DNA of 64,000 bases from Micromonospora violae (GTDB lineage Bacteria; Actinomycetota; Actinomycetes; Mycobacteriales; Micromonosporaceae). Each line of letters begins with the position of its first letter. Position 1 is the first letter of the stretch. Below are positions 28,933 through 37,825 of the stretch, in pieces. The position numbers were made by a program, and so were the translations under genes. Location: contig NZ_SHKK01000001.1 of the NCBI RefSeq assembly GCF_004217135.1, forward strand, positions 4,340,001 to 4,404,000, written 5' to 3'. The notes below the pieces were generated by a model that saw only the letters and a list, made by a program, of their open reading frames with translations, ran no database searches and was not told the DNA's origin.

Positions 28933-30252
28933 TCAGCTGTCCAGGGCATTCACCACGTCTCCCAGCACCACGACGGCGGGTGGGCGCAGGTCGGCGGTGA
29001 GCAGGTCGGCGGCGACCTCGCCGAGCGTGGAGCGCAGCACCCGCTGGGTGCCGGTGGTGGCCTCCTGGACCACCGCGGCCGGGGTCTGCGGTGAGCGGCC
29101 GTGGGCGATGAGGGTGGCCGTGATGGCGGCGAGGTTCTTCAGACCCATCAGGATCACCAGCGTGCCGCGCAGACCGGCGAGGGCGTCCCAGCGCACCAGC
29201 GAGGCCGGCGCGTCGGGTGCCAGGTGCCCGGAGACCACTGTGAACTCGTGCGCCACCCCCCGGTGGGTCACCGGGATGCGGGCCGCCGCCGGCGCGGCGA
29301 TCGAGCTGGTCACCCCGGGCACCACGGTCACCGGCACACCGGCCGCCGCGCAGGCCAGCAACTCCTCGCCACCGCGCCCGAAGACGTACGGGTCGCCGCC
29401 CTTGAGCCGCACCACGAACGCACCGGCGAGCGCGCGGTCGACCAGGATCTGGTTGATCTCCTCCTGAGCCCGGGACGGGCCATAGGGGATCTTCGAGGCG
29501 TCCACCAACTCGACGTCCGGACGCAACTCGTCGAGGAGCAACCCGGGCACCAGCCGATCGGCGACCACCACGTCGGCCTCGGTGAGCAGCCGCCACCCCT
29601 TCACGGTGATCAACTCCGGGTCTCCCGGCCCCGCCCCGACCAGCGCCACCCGCCCGGTCCGCCGCCCGCCAGTCCCGGTCGACCCGGCAGCCCCGGTCTT
29701 CCGCGCAGTCCCGATCGGAACGGTCGTGCCAGGCATCGCGGCATTGCCGGTTGAGGCGTCCGGCCGGCGGTGCGTCGACGCGGTCCCGTCGGCGGCCAGG
29801 CGGACCGCGAGGAGGTCGCGGATCGCGTCACGGACGGTCATCGCCCGTCGGGGGTCACCGCCGCCGAGCACCGCCACGGTGACCGGGCCGTGCCGGGTCA
29901 CCGCCGGGGTCCAGGCGGTGGCGGCGGTCCGGTCGTCGGCCCGGACGCAGAAGATCCGCCGCTCGGCGGCGACGGCGCTCACCGACGCCGCCGCTATCGG
30001 GTCGTCGATCGCCACCTGGACCAGCCACGCGCCGTCCAGGTCCGCTGGCTCGAACCGGCGGGCAACCCAGTGCAGCCGGCCCGCGTCGACCCGGGCACGC
30101 AGCGCCGGGGTCAGCTCCGGGGCCACCAGCAGGACGTCCGCACCGGCGTCCAGCAGCGCGGGTACCCGCCGGGTGGCCACCGCGCCGCCACCCACGACGA
30201 CCACTCGCCGCCCGTCGAGCCGCAGACCCAGGGGGTACGGATTGGAGGTCAT
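28933..30252 (-). CDS. cysG: Siroheme synthase: precorrin-2 dehydrogenase/ferrochelatase plus uroporphyrinogen-III C-methyltransferase
   Basis: A 439-aa fusion. Residues 1-160 form the NAD-dependent precorrin-2 dehydrogenase (sirohydrochlorin chelatase) domain: RRVVVVGGGAVATRRVPALL, then APELTPALRARV. Residues 200-439 are SUMT, which methylates uroporphyrinogen III at C2 and C7: VALVGAGPGDPELITVKG, VVADRLV, VRLKGGDPYVFGRGGEE and VVPGVTSSIAAPA. A Gly/Thr/Ala-rich linker of about 40 residues joins them. The product feeds siroheme and, as precorrin-2, the corrin route served by the nearby cob genes. A 40-nt gap separates it from cobT, same strand. Confidence 0.93.
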   Translation of the reverse strand: MTSNPYPLGLRLDGRRVVVVGGGAVATRRVPALLDAGADVLLVAPELTPALRARVDAGRLHWVARRFEPADLDGAWLVQVAIDDPIAAASVSAVAAERRIFCVRADDRTAATAWTPAVTRHGPVTVAVLGGGDPRRAMTVRDAIRDLLAVRLAADGTASTHRRPDASTGNAAMPGTTVPIGTARKTGAAGSTGTGGRRTGRVALVGAGPGDPELITVKGWRLLTEADVVVADRLVPGLLLDELRPDVELVDASKIPYGPSRAQEEINQILVDRALAGAFVVRLKGGDPYVFGRGGEELLACAAAGVPVTVVPGVTSSIAAPAAARIPVTHRGVAHEFTVVSGHLAPDAPASLVRWDALAGLRGTLVILMGLKNLAAITATLIAHGRSPQTPAAVVQEATTGTQRVLRSTLGEVAADLLTADLRPPAVVVLGDVVNALDS

Positions 30253-30292
30253 GCCGCACCACCGAGGCGGACGGCCGGTTCATTGCCGGTGG

Positions 30293-31459
30293 TCACTTCT
30301 CGGCCACCCCGGCGGAGTCGAAGGTGGCCACCTCGTGCAGCACCCGGACCGCGCCGGTGACCACGGGCAACGCCAGCAGCGCGCCGGTGCCCTCACCGAG
30401 GCGCAGCCCCAGGTCGATCAGCGGGTCGAGGCCGAGGTGGCGCAGTGCCACCGTGGCACCGGGCTCGGCCGAGCGGTGACCGGCGACCATGGCGTCGACC
30501 GCCGCCGGGGCGAACGCGGCGGCGGCGAGCGCCGCCGAGACCGCGATCACGCCGTCCAGCAGCACCGGCGTGCGGCGGGCCGCGGCCCCCAGGATCAGCC
30601 CGGCCAGCGCGGCGTGCTCCAGGCCACCGACGGCGGCCAGCACCCCCAACGGGTCGGCCGGGTCGGGGGTGTGCCGGGCCAGCGCGGCCCGCACCACCGC
30701 CACCTTGTGCGCGTACGTCGGGTCGTCGACCCCGGTGCCCCGGCCGGTGGCGTCGAGCGGGTCGGCGCCGGTGAACGCGGCGATCAGCACCGCCGCCGGG
30801 GTGGTGTTGCCGATGCCCATGTCCCCGGTGAGCAGGATGCCGGCGCCGGCGTCGATCAGCTCGTCGGCGATCCGGATGCCCGTCCGCACCGCCGCCAGCG
30901 CCTCGTCCCGGGTGAGCGCGGCGGTCACCGTGAGGTCGCGGGTGCCCCGGCGGACGGACGCGACAACCAGTCGGGGCACAGCCGGGTCGAGCACAGCCGC
31001 GTCGGACACAGCCACGTCGGACACAGCAGCGTCGGACACAGCCACGTCGGACACAGCAGCGTCGGACACAGCAGCGTCGGACACGGCTGGGTCGGTGGGC
31101 AGCGGGGTGGCCACGCCGACGTCGACCACGGTGACCGAGGCACCGGCCTGCCGGGCGAACGCGTTGACCACCGCTCCGCCGGCCAGGAAGTTGCCGATCA
31201 TCTGCGCGGTGACCTCCTGCGGCCAGGGGCTCACCCCCTGGGCGTGCACCCCGTGGTCGCCGGCGAAGATCGCCACAGCGGCCGGCTCAGGCAACGGTGG
31301 CGGGCAGGCCCCGGCCAGGCCGGCGAGGCGTACCGACAGCTCCTCCAGCGCACCCAGCGAGCCCGCCGGCTTGGTCAGCCGGCCGTGCAGCTCGCGGGCG
31401 GCGGCCATGGCCGCTTCGTCCGCCGGGCGGATCGCCGCGATCGTGGTCTCCAGCATCAT
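30293..31459 (-). CDS. cobT: Nicotinate-nucleotide--dimethylbenzimidazole phosphoribosyltransferase with an inserted pentapeptide repeat
   Basis: A 388-aa enzyme that makes alpha-ribazole phosphate for the lower ligand of cobalamin. Motifs are LTKPAGSLGALEELSVRLAG, AIFAGDHGVHAQGVSPWP, LTGDMGIGNTTPAAVL and the catalytic-glutamate region near LGEGTGALLALPVV. Between VVDVGVATPLP and RLVVASVRRGTRDL there is an insertion of about 40 residues made of eight pentapeptides, mostly SDAAV or SDVAV, which explains the extra length over the usual 350. The first ATG of an ATG-ATG pair overlaps the stop of the upstream gene by 4 nt. Confidence 0.93.
   Translation of the reverse strand: MMLETTIAAIRPADEAAMAAARELHGRLTKPAGSLGALEELSVRLAGLAGACPPPLPEPAAVAIFAGDHGVHAQGVSPWPQEVTAQMIGNFLAGGAVVNAFARQAGASVTVVDVGVATPLPTDPAVSDAAVSDAAVSDVAVSDAAVSDVAVSDAAVLDPAVPRLVVASVRRGTRDLTVTAALTRDEALAAVRTGIRIADELIDAGAGILLTGDMGIGNTTPAAVLIAAFTGADPLDATGRGTGVDDPTYAHKVAVVRAALARHTPDPADPLGVLAAVGGLEHAALAGLILGAAARRTPVLLDGVIAVSAALAAAAFAPAAVDAMVAGHRSAEPGATVALRHLGLDPLIDLGLRLGEGTGALLALPVVTGAVRVLHEVATFDSAGVAEK
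30977..31096. repeat. 15-bp tandem repeat inside cobT, eight units
   Basis: Eight head-to-tail 15-bp units of the form CACAGCMRCGTCGGA, with the two outer units slightly diverged. The period is a multiple of three, so the frame is kept and each unit encodes one pentapeptide. Two unit versions alternate in part, which suggests expansion by slippage or unequal exchange of a two-unit block. Confidence 0.95.
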
Positions 31460-32541
31460 GCCTCCATGGTCTCGCGCAGCACGTCGATGAACGCGTCGGT
31501 GGTGTTTCGGTCGCGTACCGCCACCCGCAGCCAGTCCGGGCCGAGGCCGGGGAACGTGTCGCCGCGGCGCACCGCCCACCCGCGCTCGCGCAGGGCGGCC
31601 CGGATGGCTGTCGCGCCCGGCAGGTGCAGCAGGACGAAGGCGCTGGCGGGGCGGCCGACGACGCGTACCCCGGGAAGGTCGCTGAGGCGCGCGACCAGGT
31701 GGTCGCGATCGGCGGCGAGATCGGCGGCGATCGCGCGTTCGGCCTGGACGGCGACGGCGCTGGCGCAGGCCGAGGCGGCGGCCAACGCGGGCGTGGAGAC
31801 GGCCCAGAGCGGCTGGACGGCGGCCAGCCGGGACAGCAGCTCGGGGGCGCCGAGCAGGTAGCCGATCCGCAGTCCGGCCAGACCCCACGTCTTGGTGAGG
31901 CTGCGCACCACGACCAGGCCGGGCAGGTCGCGGCGTCCGGCCAGCGACTCCGGTTCGCCGGGGTGCCCGGCGGCGATTGTGGTGTCGGCGAACGCCTCGT
32001 CGACCACCAGCACCCGGCCAGGGCGGGCCAGCGCGGCCACCGTCTCGGCGGGGTGCAGCACCGAGGTCGGGTTCGTCGGGTTGCCGATCATCACCAGGTC
32101 GGCGTCGGCGGGCACCCGGGACGGGTCGAGCCGGAAGTCGTCGGCCGGGTCCAGCAGCACCCGATCGACGGTGTGCCCGGCGGCCCGCAGTGCCGCCTCC
32201 GGCTCGGTGAACTGGGGGTGCACCACCACCGGACGGCGTACGCCGCGCAGCGCCTGGGCGATCAGCACGAAGCCCTCGGCGGCGCCGGCGGTGAGCAGCA
32301 CCTCGTTCGGGTGACGGCGGTGTCGGCCGGCGACCGCCGCCCGGGCCGGGGTCGGGTCGGGGTAGCGGGCCAGGTCGGTCAGGGTCGCGGCGATCGGGTC
32401 GGCCAGCCAGGCGGGAGGCCGCGCCCGGCGGACGTTGACGGCGAGGTCGATCAGACCGGCGGTGGCCTCCGCGTCGCCGTGGTGGGCGAGGTCCGGCTCG
32501 GCCCCGGTGAGTGGGGCTTCCGTGCTCGGCTGATCGGGCAT
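31456..32541 (-). CDS. cobC: CobC-like PLP-dependent aminotransferase/decarboxylase
   Basis: A 361-aa fold-type I PLP enzyme related to histidinol-phosphate aminotransferase. In cobalamin loci this branch (CobC/CobD-like) supplies the aminopropanol arm from threonine phosphate. Motifs are IDLAVNVRRARPPAWL near the N-terminus, NPTNPTSVL, VVDEAFAD, and the PLP lysine in VVRSLTKTWGLAGLRIGYLLG. The ATG at 32541 is used; the frame is open further upstream without resemblance. Its stop overlaps cobT by 4 nt. The exact reaction (decarboxylase or aminotransferase) is not decided by sequence alone. Confidence 0.85.
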   Translation of the reverse strand: MPDQPSTEAPLTGAEPDLAHHGDAEATAGLIDLAVNVRRARPPAWLADPIAATLTDLARYPDPTPARAAVAGRHRRHPNEVLLTAGAAEGFVLIAQALRGVRRPVVVHPQFTEPEAALRAAGHTVDRVLLDPADDFRLDPSRVPADADLVMIGNPTNPTSVLHPAETVAALARPGRVLVVDEAFADTTIAAGHPGEPESLAGRRDLPGLVVVRSLTKTWGLAGLRIGYLLGAPELLSRLAAVQPLWAVSTPALAAASACASAVAVQAERAIAADLAADRDHLVARLSDLPGVRVVGRPASAFVLLHLPGATAIRAALRERGWAVRRGDTFPGLGPDWLRVAVRDRNTTDAFIDVLRETMEA

Positions 32542-32650
32542 GTCCGCGATCCTGCCGGGAAGGTGGCCGGTGGGACAGCCGATCTCGGCGTAAGCCGCGT
32601 CACCACTCGCCGGTTTAAGAGTTCTTCTCATGTACGAATCGGAAATGTCA

Positions 32651-32656
32651 TAACTT
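32651..32656 (+). promoter_or_regulatory. Putative -10 box of a leaderless transcript (PBP gene)
   Basis: TAACTT fits the TANNNT consensus and ends 6 nt before the GTG at 32663, which places transcription start at or next to the start codon. No Shine-Dalgarno sequence precedes the GTG. The -35 region is not distinct. Confidence 0.5.
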
Positions 32657-32662
32657 GACCAC

Positions 32663-34795
32663 GTGAGCAACCGACCCCTTACTGCCGTTGGTCGACTCGT
32701 CCCTCTCCTCCGCGCCGGGCTGATCGCCGGAATCGTGATCGCCGCCGCCGCGTACCCACTGGTCGCCCTCACCGGGCTCGGCGCGAAGGCCACCGCGCAC
32801 GCCGTCGACCAGAAGACCAGGGTGTTGAGAACCGCCCTGCCCGCCGAGACGTCGTACCTCTACGCCCCCGACGGCAAGACCGTGCTGACCATGTTCTACG
32901 AGGAGTACCGGCAGTACACGAAGCTGTCGGACATGTCGCCGAACATCCAGCAGGCGATCGTGGCCGCCGAGGACTCCCGCTTCTACCAGCACCACGGCGT
33001 CGACCCGAAGGGCGTCGCCCGCGCCTTCGTCTCCAACGCCCGCTCCAGCGGAGTCTCCCAGGGCGCATCGACGCTGACCATGCAGTACGTCCGGATGGCC
33101 CTGCGGGACAGCGCGACCACGCCCAAGGAGGTCCAGGAAGCCACCCAGCAGACCAGCCTGCGCAAGGTCAAGGAGATGCGGATGGCGCTGGACCTGGAGA
33201 AGGAGCTGAGCAAGGAAGAGATCATGGAGCGTTACCTGAACTCGGCGTACTTCGGGCACCGGGCGTACGGCATCTACGCGGCCAGCGAGATCTTCTTCTC
33301 CAAGACCCCGAAGGACCTCACCCCGGTCGAGGCCGCCACCCTCGCCGGCCTGGTCAAGTCCCCGTCCGAGTACGACCCGGCCGACTCCGACCAGAAGGAG
33401 GCCACCGGGCGGCGCAACTACGTGCTGGACCGGATGAGCCAACTCGGCTACCTCTCCCCCGACTCGGCCGCCGCCGCCAAGTCCGAGCCGATCCGACTCA
33501 AGCTGACCACCCCGCCGCACGACTGCGCCGCGGTGACGGAGAAGTACAACAGTTGGGGCTTCGCCTGCGACTACCTGAAGAACTGGTGGAGCGCGCAGCC
33601 CGCGTTCGGGGCGAACCGGCTGGAGCGGATGGACAAGTTGCGCCGTGGCGGCTACCGGATCGTGCTCAGCCTCGACCCGAAGATCCAGGCGGCGGCGGAG
33701 AAGAGCGTCGGCGCCAAGGACGCCACCGGCAGCCCGTTCGCCAACGGCATCGTGGTCTCCGAACCGGGCACCGGGCGGGTGAAGGCGATGGCGGTGAACC
33801 GGACGTACTCGCTGGACCTGGACGAGAACCCGCCCAGCTCCAACCCCGAGGCCGGCCCGAAGGTGAAGGCGAACTACCCGAACACCGTGGCACCGCTGCT
33901 CGGTGGCGGTGACCTGGCCGGCTACCAGGCCGGTTCGACGTTCAAGATGTTCCCGATGTTGGCCGCGCTGGACTCCGGGATGACCCTCTCCACCTCCTTC
34001 AACGCGCCCTACCGCTACAAGTCGTCGGTGTACGACGGCTGGGCGCCCTCCAACGCCAGCGGGGCCATGACCGGCCAGCAGACCATGTGGTCCGGCTTCG
34101 GCAAATCGGTCAACACGTACTTCGTGTGGCTGGAGGAGCAGGTCGGCGCGGACCGGGCGGTCCGGTTGGCCGAGCAACTCGGGCTGCGGTGGCGCACCGA
34201 CGTCGACCGGGAACAGGCGTCCCCAGCCAAGGCGAAGAAGTGGGGTGCGTTCACCCTGGGCGTCTCCGACGCCACCCCGCTGGAAATGGCGAACGCGTAC
34301 GCCGCCATCGCCGCCGACGGCCGCTACTGCGAGGCCATCCCGGTGCAAGCGATCATGAACCGGGACGGCACGCCCGCCACGTACGCCACCCCGGGCGGAC
34401 TGCACCGCGAGGTGGCCAAGCCGCGCTGCCGGCAGGTGGTCAGCGCGGACGCCGCACGGGCGGCCACCGACGCGGCCCGCTGCCCCACCGGAGACACCCC
34501 GGCGCGCGGCAGTTGCGGCGGCTGGTCCACCGCGGACAGCGTGCGCGGCACCGTCGGACGCCCGGTGGCCGGCAAGACCGGTACGACCGACAGCACCCGG
34601 TCCGCCTGGTTCGTGGGCTACACCCCGGAGTTGGCCGCGGCGAGCTTCATCTCCGACCCGGACAATCCGTTCAACGCGGTCGGTGACGGGCAGTCCCAGA
34701 TTCCGATCGCAGCGGTTTCAGAGACCCTGCGCGACGGCCTGAAGGGCACGCCGACCCGCCAGTTCACCCCACCGTCAGACGCCATCGTCGGCTGA
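32663..34795 (+). CDS. Bifunctional penicillin-binding protein (class A)
   Basis: A 710-aa cell-wall synthase. A short cytoplasmic start and one membrane helix (AGLIAGIVIAAAAYPLVALTG) precede a GT51 transglycosylase domain with catalytic E103 in AAEDSRFYQHHGVD and the QGASTLTMQYVRM motif. The transpeptidase domain has S425 in STFK, S482 in SVN and K638 in KTGTT, so all three active-site boxes are intact. It polymerises glycan strands and cross-links peptides outside the membrane. No PASTA repeats are present. It faces cobC and converges with the GNAT gene. Confidence 0.95.
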   Translation: MSNRPLTAVGRLVPLLRAGLIAGIVIAAAAYPLVALTGLGAKATAHAVDQKTRVLRTALPAETSYLYAPDGKTVLTMFYEEYRQYTKLSDMSPNIQQAIVAAEDSRFYQHHGVDPKGVARAFVSNARSSGVSQGASTLTMQYVRMALRDSATTPKEVQEATQQTSLRKVKEMRMALDLEKELSKEEIMERYLNSAYFGHRAYGIYAASEIFFSKTPKDLTPVEAATLAGLVKSPSEYDPADSDQKEATGRRNYVLDRMSQLGYLSPDSAAAAKSEPIRLKLTTPPHDCAAVTEKYNSWGFACDYLKNWWSAQPAFGANRLERMDKLRRGGYRIVLSLDPKIQAAAEKSVGAKDATGSPFANGIVVSEPGTGRVKAMAVNRTYSLDLDENPPSSNPEAGPKVKANYPNTVAPLLGGGDLAGYQAGSTFKMFPMLAALDSGMTLSTSFNAPYRYKSSVYDGWAPSNASGAMTGQQTMWSGFGKSVNTYFVWLEEQVGADRAVRLAEQLGLRWRTDVDREQASPAKAKKWGAFTLGVSDATPLEMANAYAAIAADGRYCEAIPVQAIMNRDGTPATYATPGGLHREVAKPRCRQVVSADAARAATDAARCPTGDTPARGSCGGWSTADSVRGTVGRPVAGKTGTTDSTRSAWFVGYTPELAAASFISDPDNPFNAVGDGQSQIPIAAVSETLRDGLKGTPTRQFTPPSDAIVG

Positions 34796-34817
34796 CCGGC
34801 GAAAGAGCCGGCACAGC

Positions 34818-35387
34818 TCAGCGCAGGTCGGCGGCGACGAACGACCAGAGCTCCAGATCCACCCGGCCGCCGCTGACGAACCCGGCGTTACGCAGCAGAC
34901 CCTCGTAGCTGAAGCCGGCCTTCTCGGCGACCCGGCGCGAGGCCAGGTTGCCGGGCGCCACCCGCAGCTCGACCCGCTGGAAGCCGTGCTCCAGGATCAG
35001 CGCGATGGCCACCGCGTCGACCGCCTCGGCGGCGAGGCCGAAGCCCCGCGCGGATGCCGCCATCGCGTAGGAGATCTCGGTGAGGCGGGCGCCCCAGTCG
35101 GTGCGCCGGGTCCACAGCGAGCCCACCACCTGGTCGTCCTCCCGCCGGAGCACCGCGTAGTGGTCGCCGTCGCCGCTGTCGCGCCGCTGCCGGGCCAGAT
35201 CCGTGCACCAGGCCAGCCCGTCGATCGGGCCGGAGTCATCGGGCAGCGGCAGCCAACGCCGGGTCAGCTTGTCGGCGAAGATCTCCCCGGCCGCCGCCGC
35301 GTCGGCCGCCGTGAGCTGACGCACCTCGGTACGCGGGGTGGAGACGGTCAACGCCGGGAACCGGCGCACCGCCACCTGACCGATCAC
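34818..35387 (-). CDS. GNAT-family N-acetyltransferase
   Basis: A 189-aa acetyltransferase of the RimJ/RimL type. Visible parts are VRQLTAADAAAAGEIF at the start of the fold, ISYAMAASARGFGLAAEAVDAV with the acetyl-CoA loop, and RVELRVAPGNLASRRVAEKAGFSYEGLLRN, the typical late motif. The substrate is unknown; relatives acetylate protein N-termini or small amines. The GTG at 35387 overlaps the cobB stop by 4 nt. This translational coupling to a corrin gene is probably only operon packing. Confidence 0.88.
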   Translation of the reverse strand: MIGQVAVRRFPALTVSTPRTEVRQLTAADAAAAGEIFADKLTRRWLPLPDDSGPIDGLAWCTDLARQRRDSGDGDHYAVLRREDDQVVGSLWTRRTDWGARLTEISYAMAASARGFGLAAEAVDAVAIALILEHGFQRVELRVAPGNLASRRVAEKAGFSYEGLLRNAGFVSGGRVDLELWSFVAADLR

Positions 35388-36790
35388 ACCGACACCTCGC
35401 CGGGCTGGGCGGGCACCACCTCGCTCGTCGGGTCGGCCGCCGCCGCAGCGACCAACCGGGCGGCCGTCGTCGGGTGGCTGGCCCAGTGCAGGGTGAGCTG
35501 CGAGGCGTGCACGTTGCGCCAGACGAAGCCCTCCGGCGCGCCGCCGTCCCAACTCCAGGCCGGGCGCTGACCAGCGCGGGGGGTGAGCACCGCACGGTGC
35601 GCCTTGTGCCCGACGAGCACCGTGCCGGTGGCGGCGACCACGCTGTCGGTCTGGGCGGTCGCCTCCCGGTAGCCGGCCACCACCCCGTCCCGGCTGACGC
35701 CGACCGCGTCCAGGACCCCGCACATCGGCAGCCCGTCCAACTCCCGGGCCAACCAGAGCAGCCCAGCACCCTCGGCGATCACCGGACGCCCGGTCCGCGC
35801 CAACTCGGCCACCGCGATGCAGAGTCGCCGGTTGGCCGACAACTGCTCGGCGTACGCCTCGGGCAGCGCGCCGCCGACGACCAGCGCGCGGGTGCCGACC
35901 GGCAGCGCCTCGTCGCGCAGTGGGTCGACGACGACGACCTCGGCGCCGGCGGCCCGGAGCAGTTCGGTGGTCTCCGGGTGGCTGAAGCTGCCACCCGGCC
36001 CACCGGCCACCGCCACCAACGGGGGGTTCGCCGGGCGGGTGAACGCGCCGAGGGCCTCCTCGGGAGACCACGCCGGTGCCGGCAGCGGCGGGGCGGAGCG
36101 GGCCAGGCCGAGCAGTCGTTCCAGGTCGACCGTGGCGGCGACAGCTTCGCCGAGCCGGCGCACCGCGCGGACGGCGTCGGCCGAGCCGTCGACCACCGGT
36201 GCCACACCGTGCCGCCGCGACGGCAGCACCGCCGGCAGGTCCTGGCGACGCAGCGCGCCGTAGACCGGCACACCCACGTCGTCCAACGCCTCGCGCAGCA
36301 TCGCCTCGTGCCGCGACGACGCCACCCGGTTGAGGATCACCCCGCCGAGCCACAACTGCTCGTCGTACGAGCGGAAACCGTGCACCAGGGCCGCCACCGA
36401 CTGACCCATCGCGGCCACGTCGACGACGAGCACCACCGGGCTGCGCAGCGCGGCGGCCGCGGCGGCCGTGGACTCCTGCTCGGGACGGGCGCCGACCGAG
36501 TCGTACAGGCCCATGCTGCCCTGCACCAGGGCGAGCCCGGCACCGGCGGCCCCGTGCGCCACCAGCGGGGCGAGCCGGTCGACGCCGACCAGCCGGGGGT
36601 CGATCACCCGACCCGGCCGACCGGAGGCGAGGCCGAGGTAGGCGGCGTCGACGTGGTCCGGCCCGAGCTTGAACCCGGCGACATCGACCCCGCGTTCGGC
36701 CAGGGCGGCGAGCAGCCCGATCGCCAGCGCGTTCTTCCCGTGCCCGGAGGACGGCGCGCTGAGCACCAGGCGCGGCACGACGGTCATCAT
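35384..36790 (-). CDS. cobB: Cobyrinate a,c-diamide synthase, with a Walker A substitution
   Basis: A 468-aa enzyme that amidates the a and c side chains of cobyrinate using glutamine and ATP. The N-terminal half has the P-loop SSGHGKN, GFKLGPDHVDAAYLGLASGRPGRVIDP (split) and VQGSMGLYDS. The C-terminal glutaminase-like half has VVVDPLRDEALP, VVGGALPEAYAEQL and a late HASQLTLHWASHP. In the P-loop the residue after the conserved lysine is Asn (codon AAC), where Thr or Ser is expected to bind Mg2+. Two adjacent ATGs follow a GAGGAG site; the second, at 36787, is spaced better. Confidence 0.9.
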   Translation of the reverse strand: MMTVVPRLVLSAPSSGHGKNALAIGLLAALAERGVDVAGFKLGPDHVDAAYLGLASGRPGRVIDPRLVGVDRLAPLVAHGAAGAGLALVQGSMGLYDSVGARPEQESTAAAAAALRSPVVLVVDVAAMGQSVAALVHGFRSYDEQLWLGGVILNRVASSRHEAMLREALDDVGVPVYGALRRQDLPAVLPSRRHGVAPVVDGSADAVRAVRRLGEAVAATVDLERLLGLARSAPPLPAPAWSPEEALGAFTRPANPPLVAVAGGPGGSFSHPETTELLRAAGAEVVVVDPLRDEALPVGTRALVVGGALPEAYAEQLSANRRLCIAVAELARTGRPVIAEGAGLLWLARELDGLPMCGVLDAVGVSRDGVVAGYREATAQTDSVVAATGTVLVGHKAHRAVLTPRAGQRPAWSWDGGAPEGFVWRNVHASQLTLHWASHPTTAARLVAAAAADPTSEVVPAQPGEVSV

Positions 36791-36993
36791 CGACTCCTCG
36801 CGAGCGGGGGCGGGTACGCGACGGGACGACCAATGCCGATCCGTCGGCGTGACGATACCCGCCCGGCTGGAGGCGCGAGCACCGCCAACCGGGGCGGGCG
36901 GCCCGGCCAGGGCCGGGCCGCCGGACGTCGGTTCCGGCCCGCTCCGGCCCGGTCCAGGTCAGTGGCGCCGGTCATACGAGTAACCTCGGTGCC

Positions 36994-37815
36994 GTGTACC
37001 GGTTCCTGCTGAGCCCACGCTGGCTGGGCGCTCTCGCGCTGACCCTGGTCGCGGCCGCCGTCATGGTGTTCCTCGGCAACTGGCAGCTGGACCGTTACCG
37101 GGGGCGCACCGAGGTCAACGAGCGGATCGACGCGGGCCAGCGGATGACCCCCGCACCGCTCGCCGACGCGCTGCGCGCTCCCACCGGCGGGGCGGGGACG
37201 ACCGGTCCGGCCCCCGCCGAGGACAAGGTCTGGACCCGGGTCACCGTCACCGGCCGGTACGACCCCACGAACACCGTGCTGGTCCGTGGCCGGACGGTGG
37301 ACAGCCGGGTCGGCTTCGAGGTGCTCACCCCGCTGGTGCTGACCGACGGCACGGCGCTGCTGGTGGACCGGGGCTGGATTCCGCCGGCACCCGGTGGGGC
37401 GACCGCCCAGCCGTCGGTGCCCGCCGTACCGACCGGCGACGTGACAGTGATCGGTCGGGTGCACGAGACCGAGAGCGGCGCGGGTGCGGCAACCCGACGT
37501 GACGGGGTGCTGGAGATCCGGCGGATCGGGGTGTCGCGGCTGGCCGCCGAGCTGCCCTACCCGGTCTACGGCGCGTACCTGCTGCTCGACGAGCAGACCC
37601 CGGCGGCCGATCCGCTGTTCAAGGCGGTGCCGGTGGGGCACACCAACAACTGGCAGAACTTCGGCTACGTCGTGCAGTGGTGGCTCTTCGCGGTGATGGC
37701 GCTGTTCGGTTACGGCTGGGTGGCACGCCGGGAGGCGCGCCGGGCCGCCGGCATCGGCACCACCGAGGCTCCCCTGGACCGGGCCGCCGAGCCGACGCCG
37801 ACCGCGTCCGCCTGA
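36994..37815 (+). CDS. SURF1-family cytochrome oxidase assembly protein
   Basis: A 273-aa protein with the SURF1 layout: a first membrane helix (WLGALALTLVAAAVMVFLGNWQL) immediately followed by DRYRGR, a soluble beta-rich domain (VLVRGRTVDSRVGFEVLTPL, then LLVDRGWIPP), and a second helix preceded by NNWQNFGYVVQWWLFAVMAL. SURF1 assists haem a insertion into cytochrome c oxidase. The GTG at 36994 is used. About 30 polar residues follow the second helix. It is divergent from cobB. Confidence 0.92.
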   Translation: MYRFLLSPRWLGALALTLVAAAVMVFLGNWQLDRYRGRTEVNERIDAGQRMTPAPLADALRAPTGGAGTTGPAPAEDKVWTRVTVTGRYDPTNTVLVRGRTVDSRVGFEVLTPLVLTDGTALLVDRGWIPPAPGGATAQPSVPAVPTGDVTVIGRVHETESGAGAATRRDGVLEIRRIGVSRLAAELPYPVYGAYLLLDEQTPAADPLFKAVPVGHTNNWQNFGYVVQWWLFAVMALFGYGWVARREARRAAGIGTTEAPLDRAAEPTPTASA

Positions 37816-37825
37816 CCCCGCCCCG

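Noticed and set aside
30977..31096. CRISPR-like array
   Set aside because: Units are directly adjacent with no spacers, and the repeat is in frame inside cobT.
32648..34405. Long ORF antisense to the PBP gene
   Set aside because: The PBP has intact catalytic boxes; the antisense frame arises from G/C-biased third positions.
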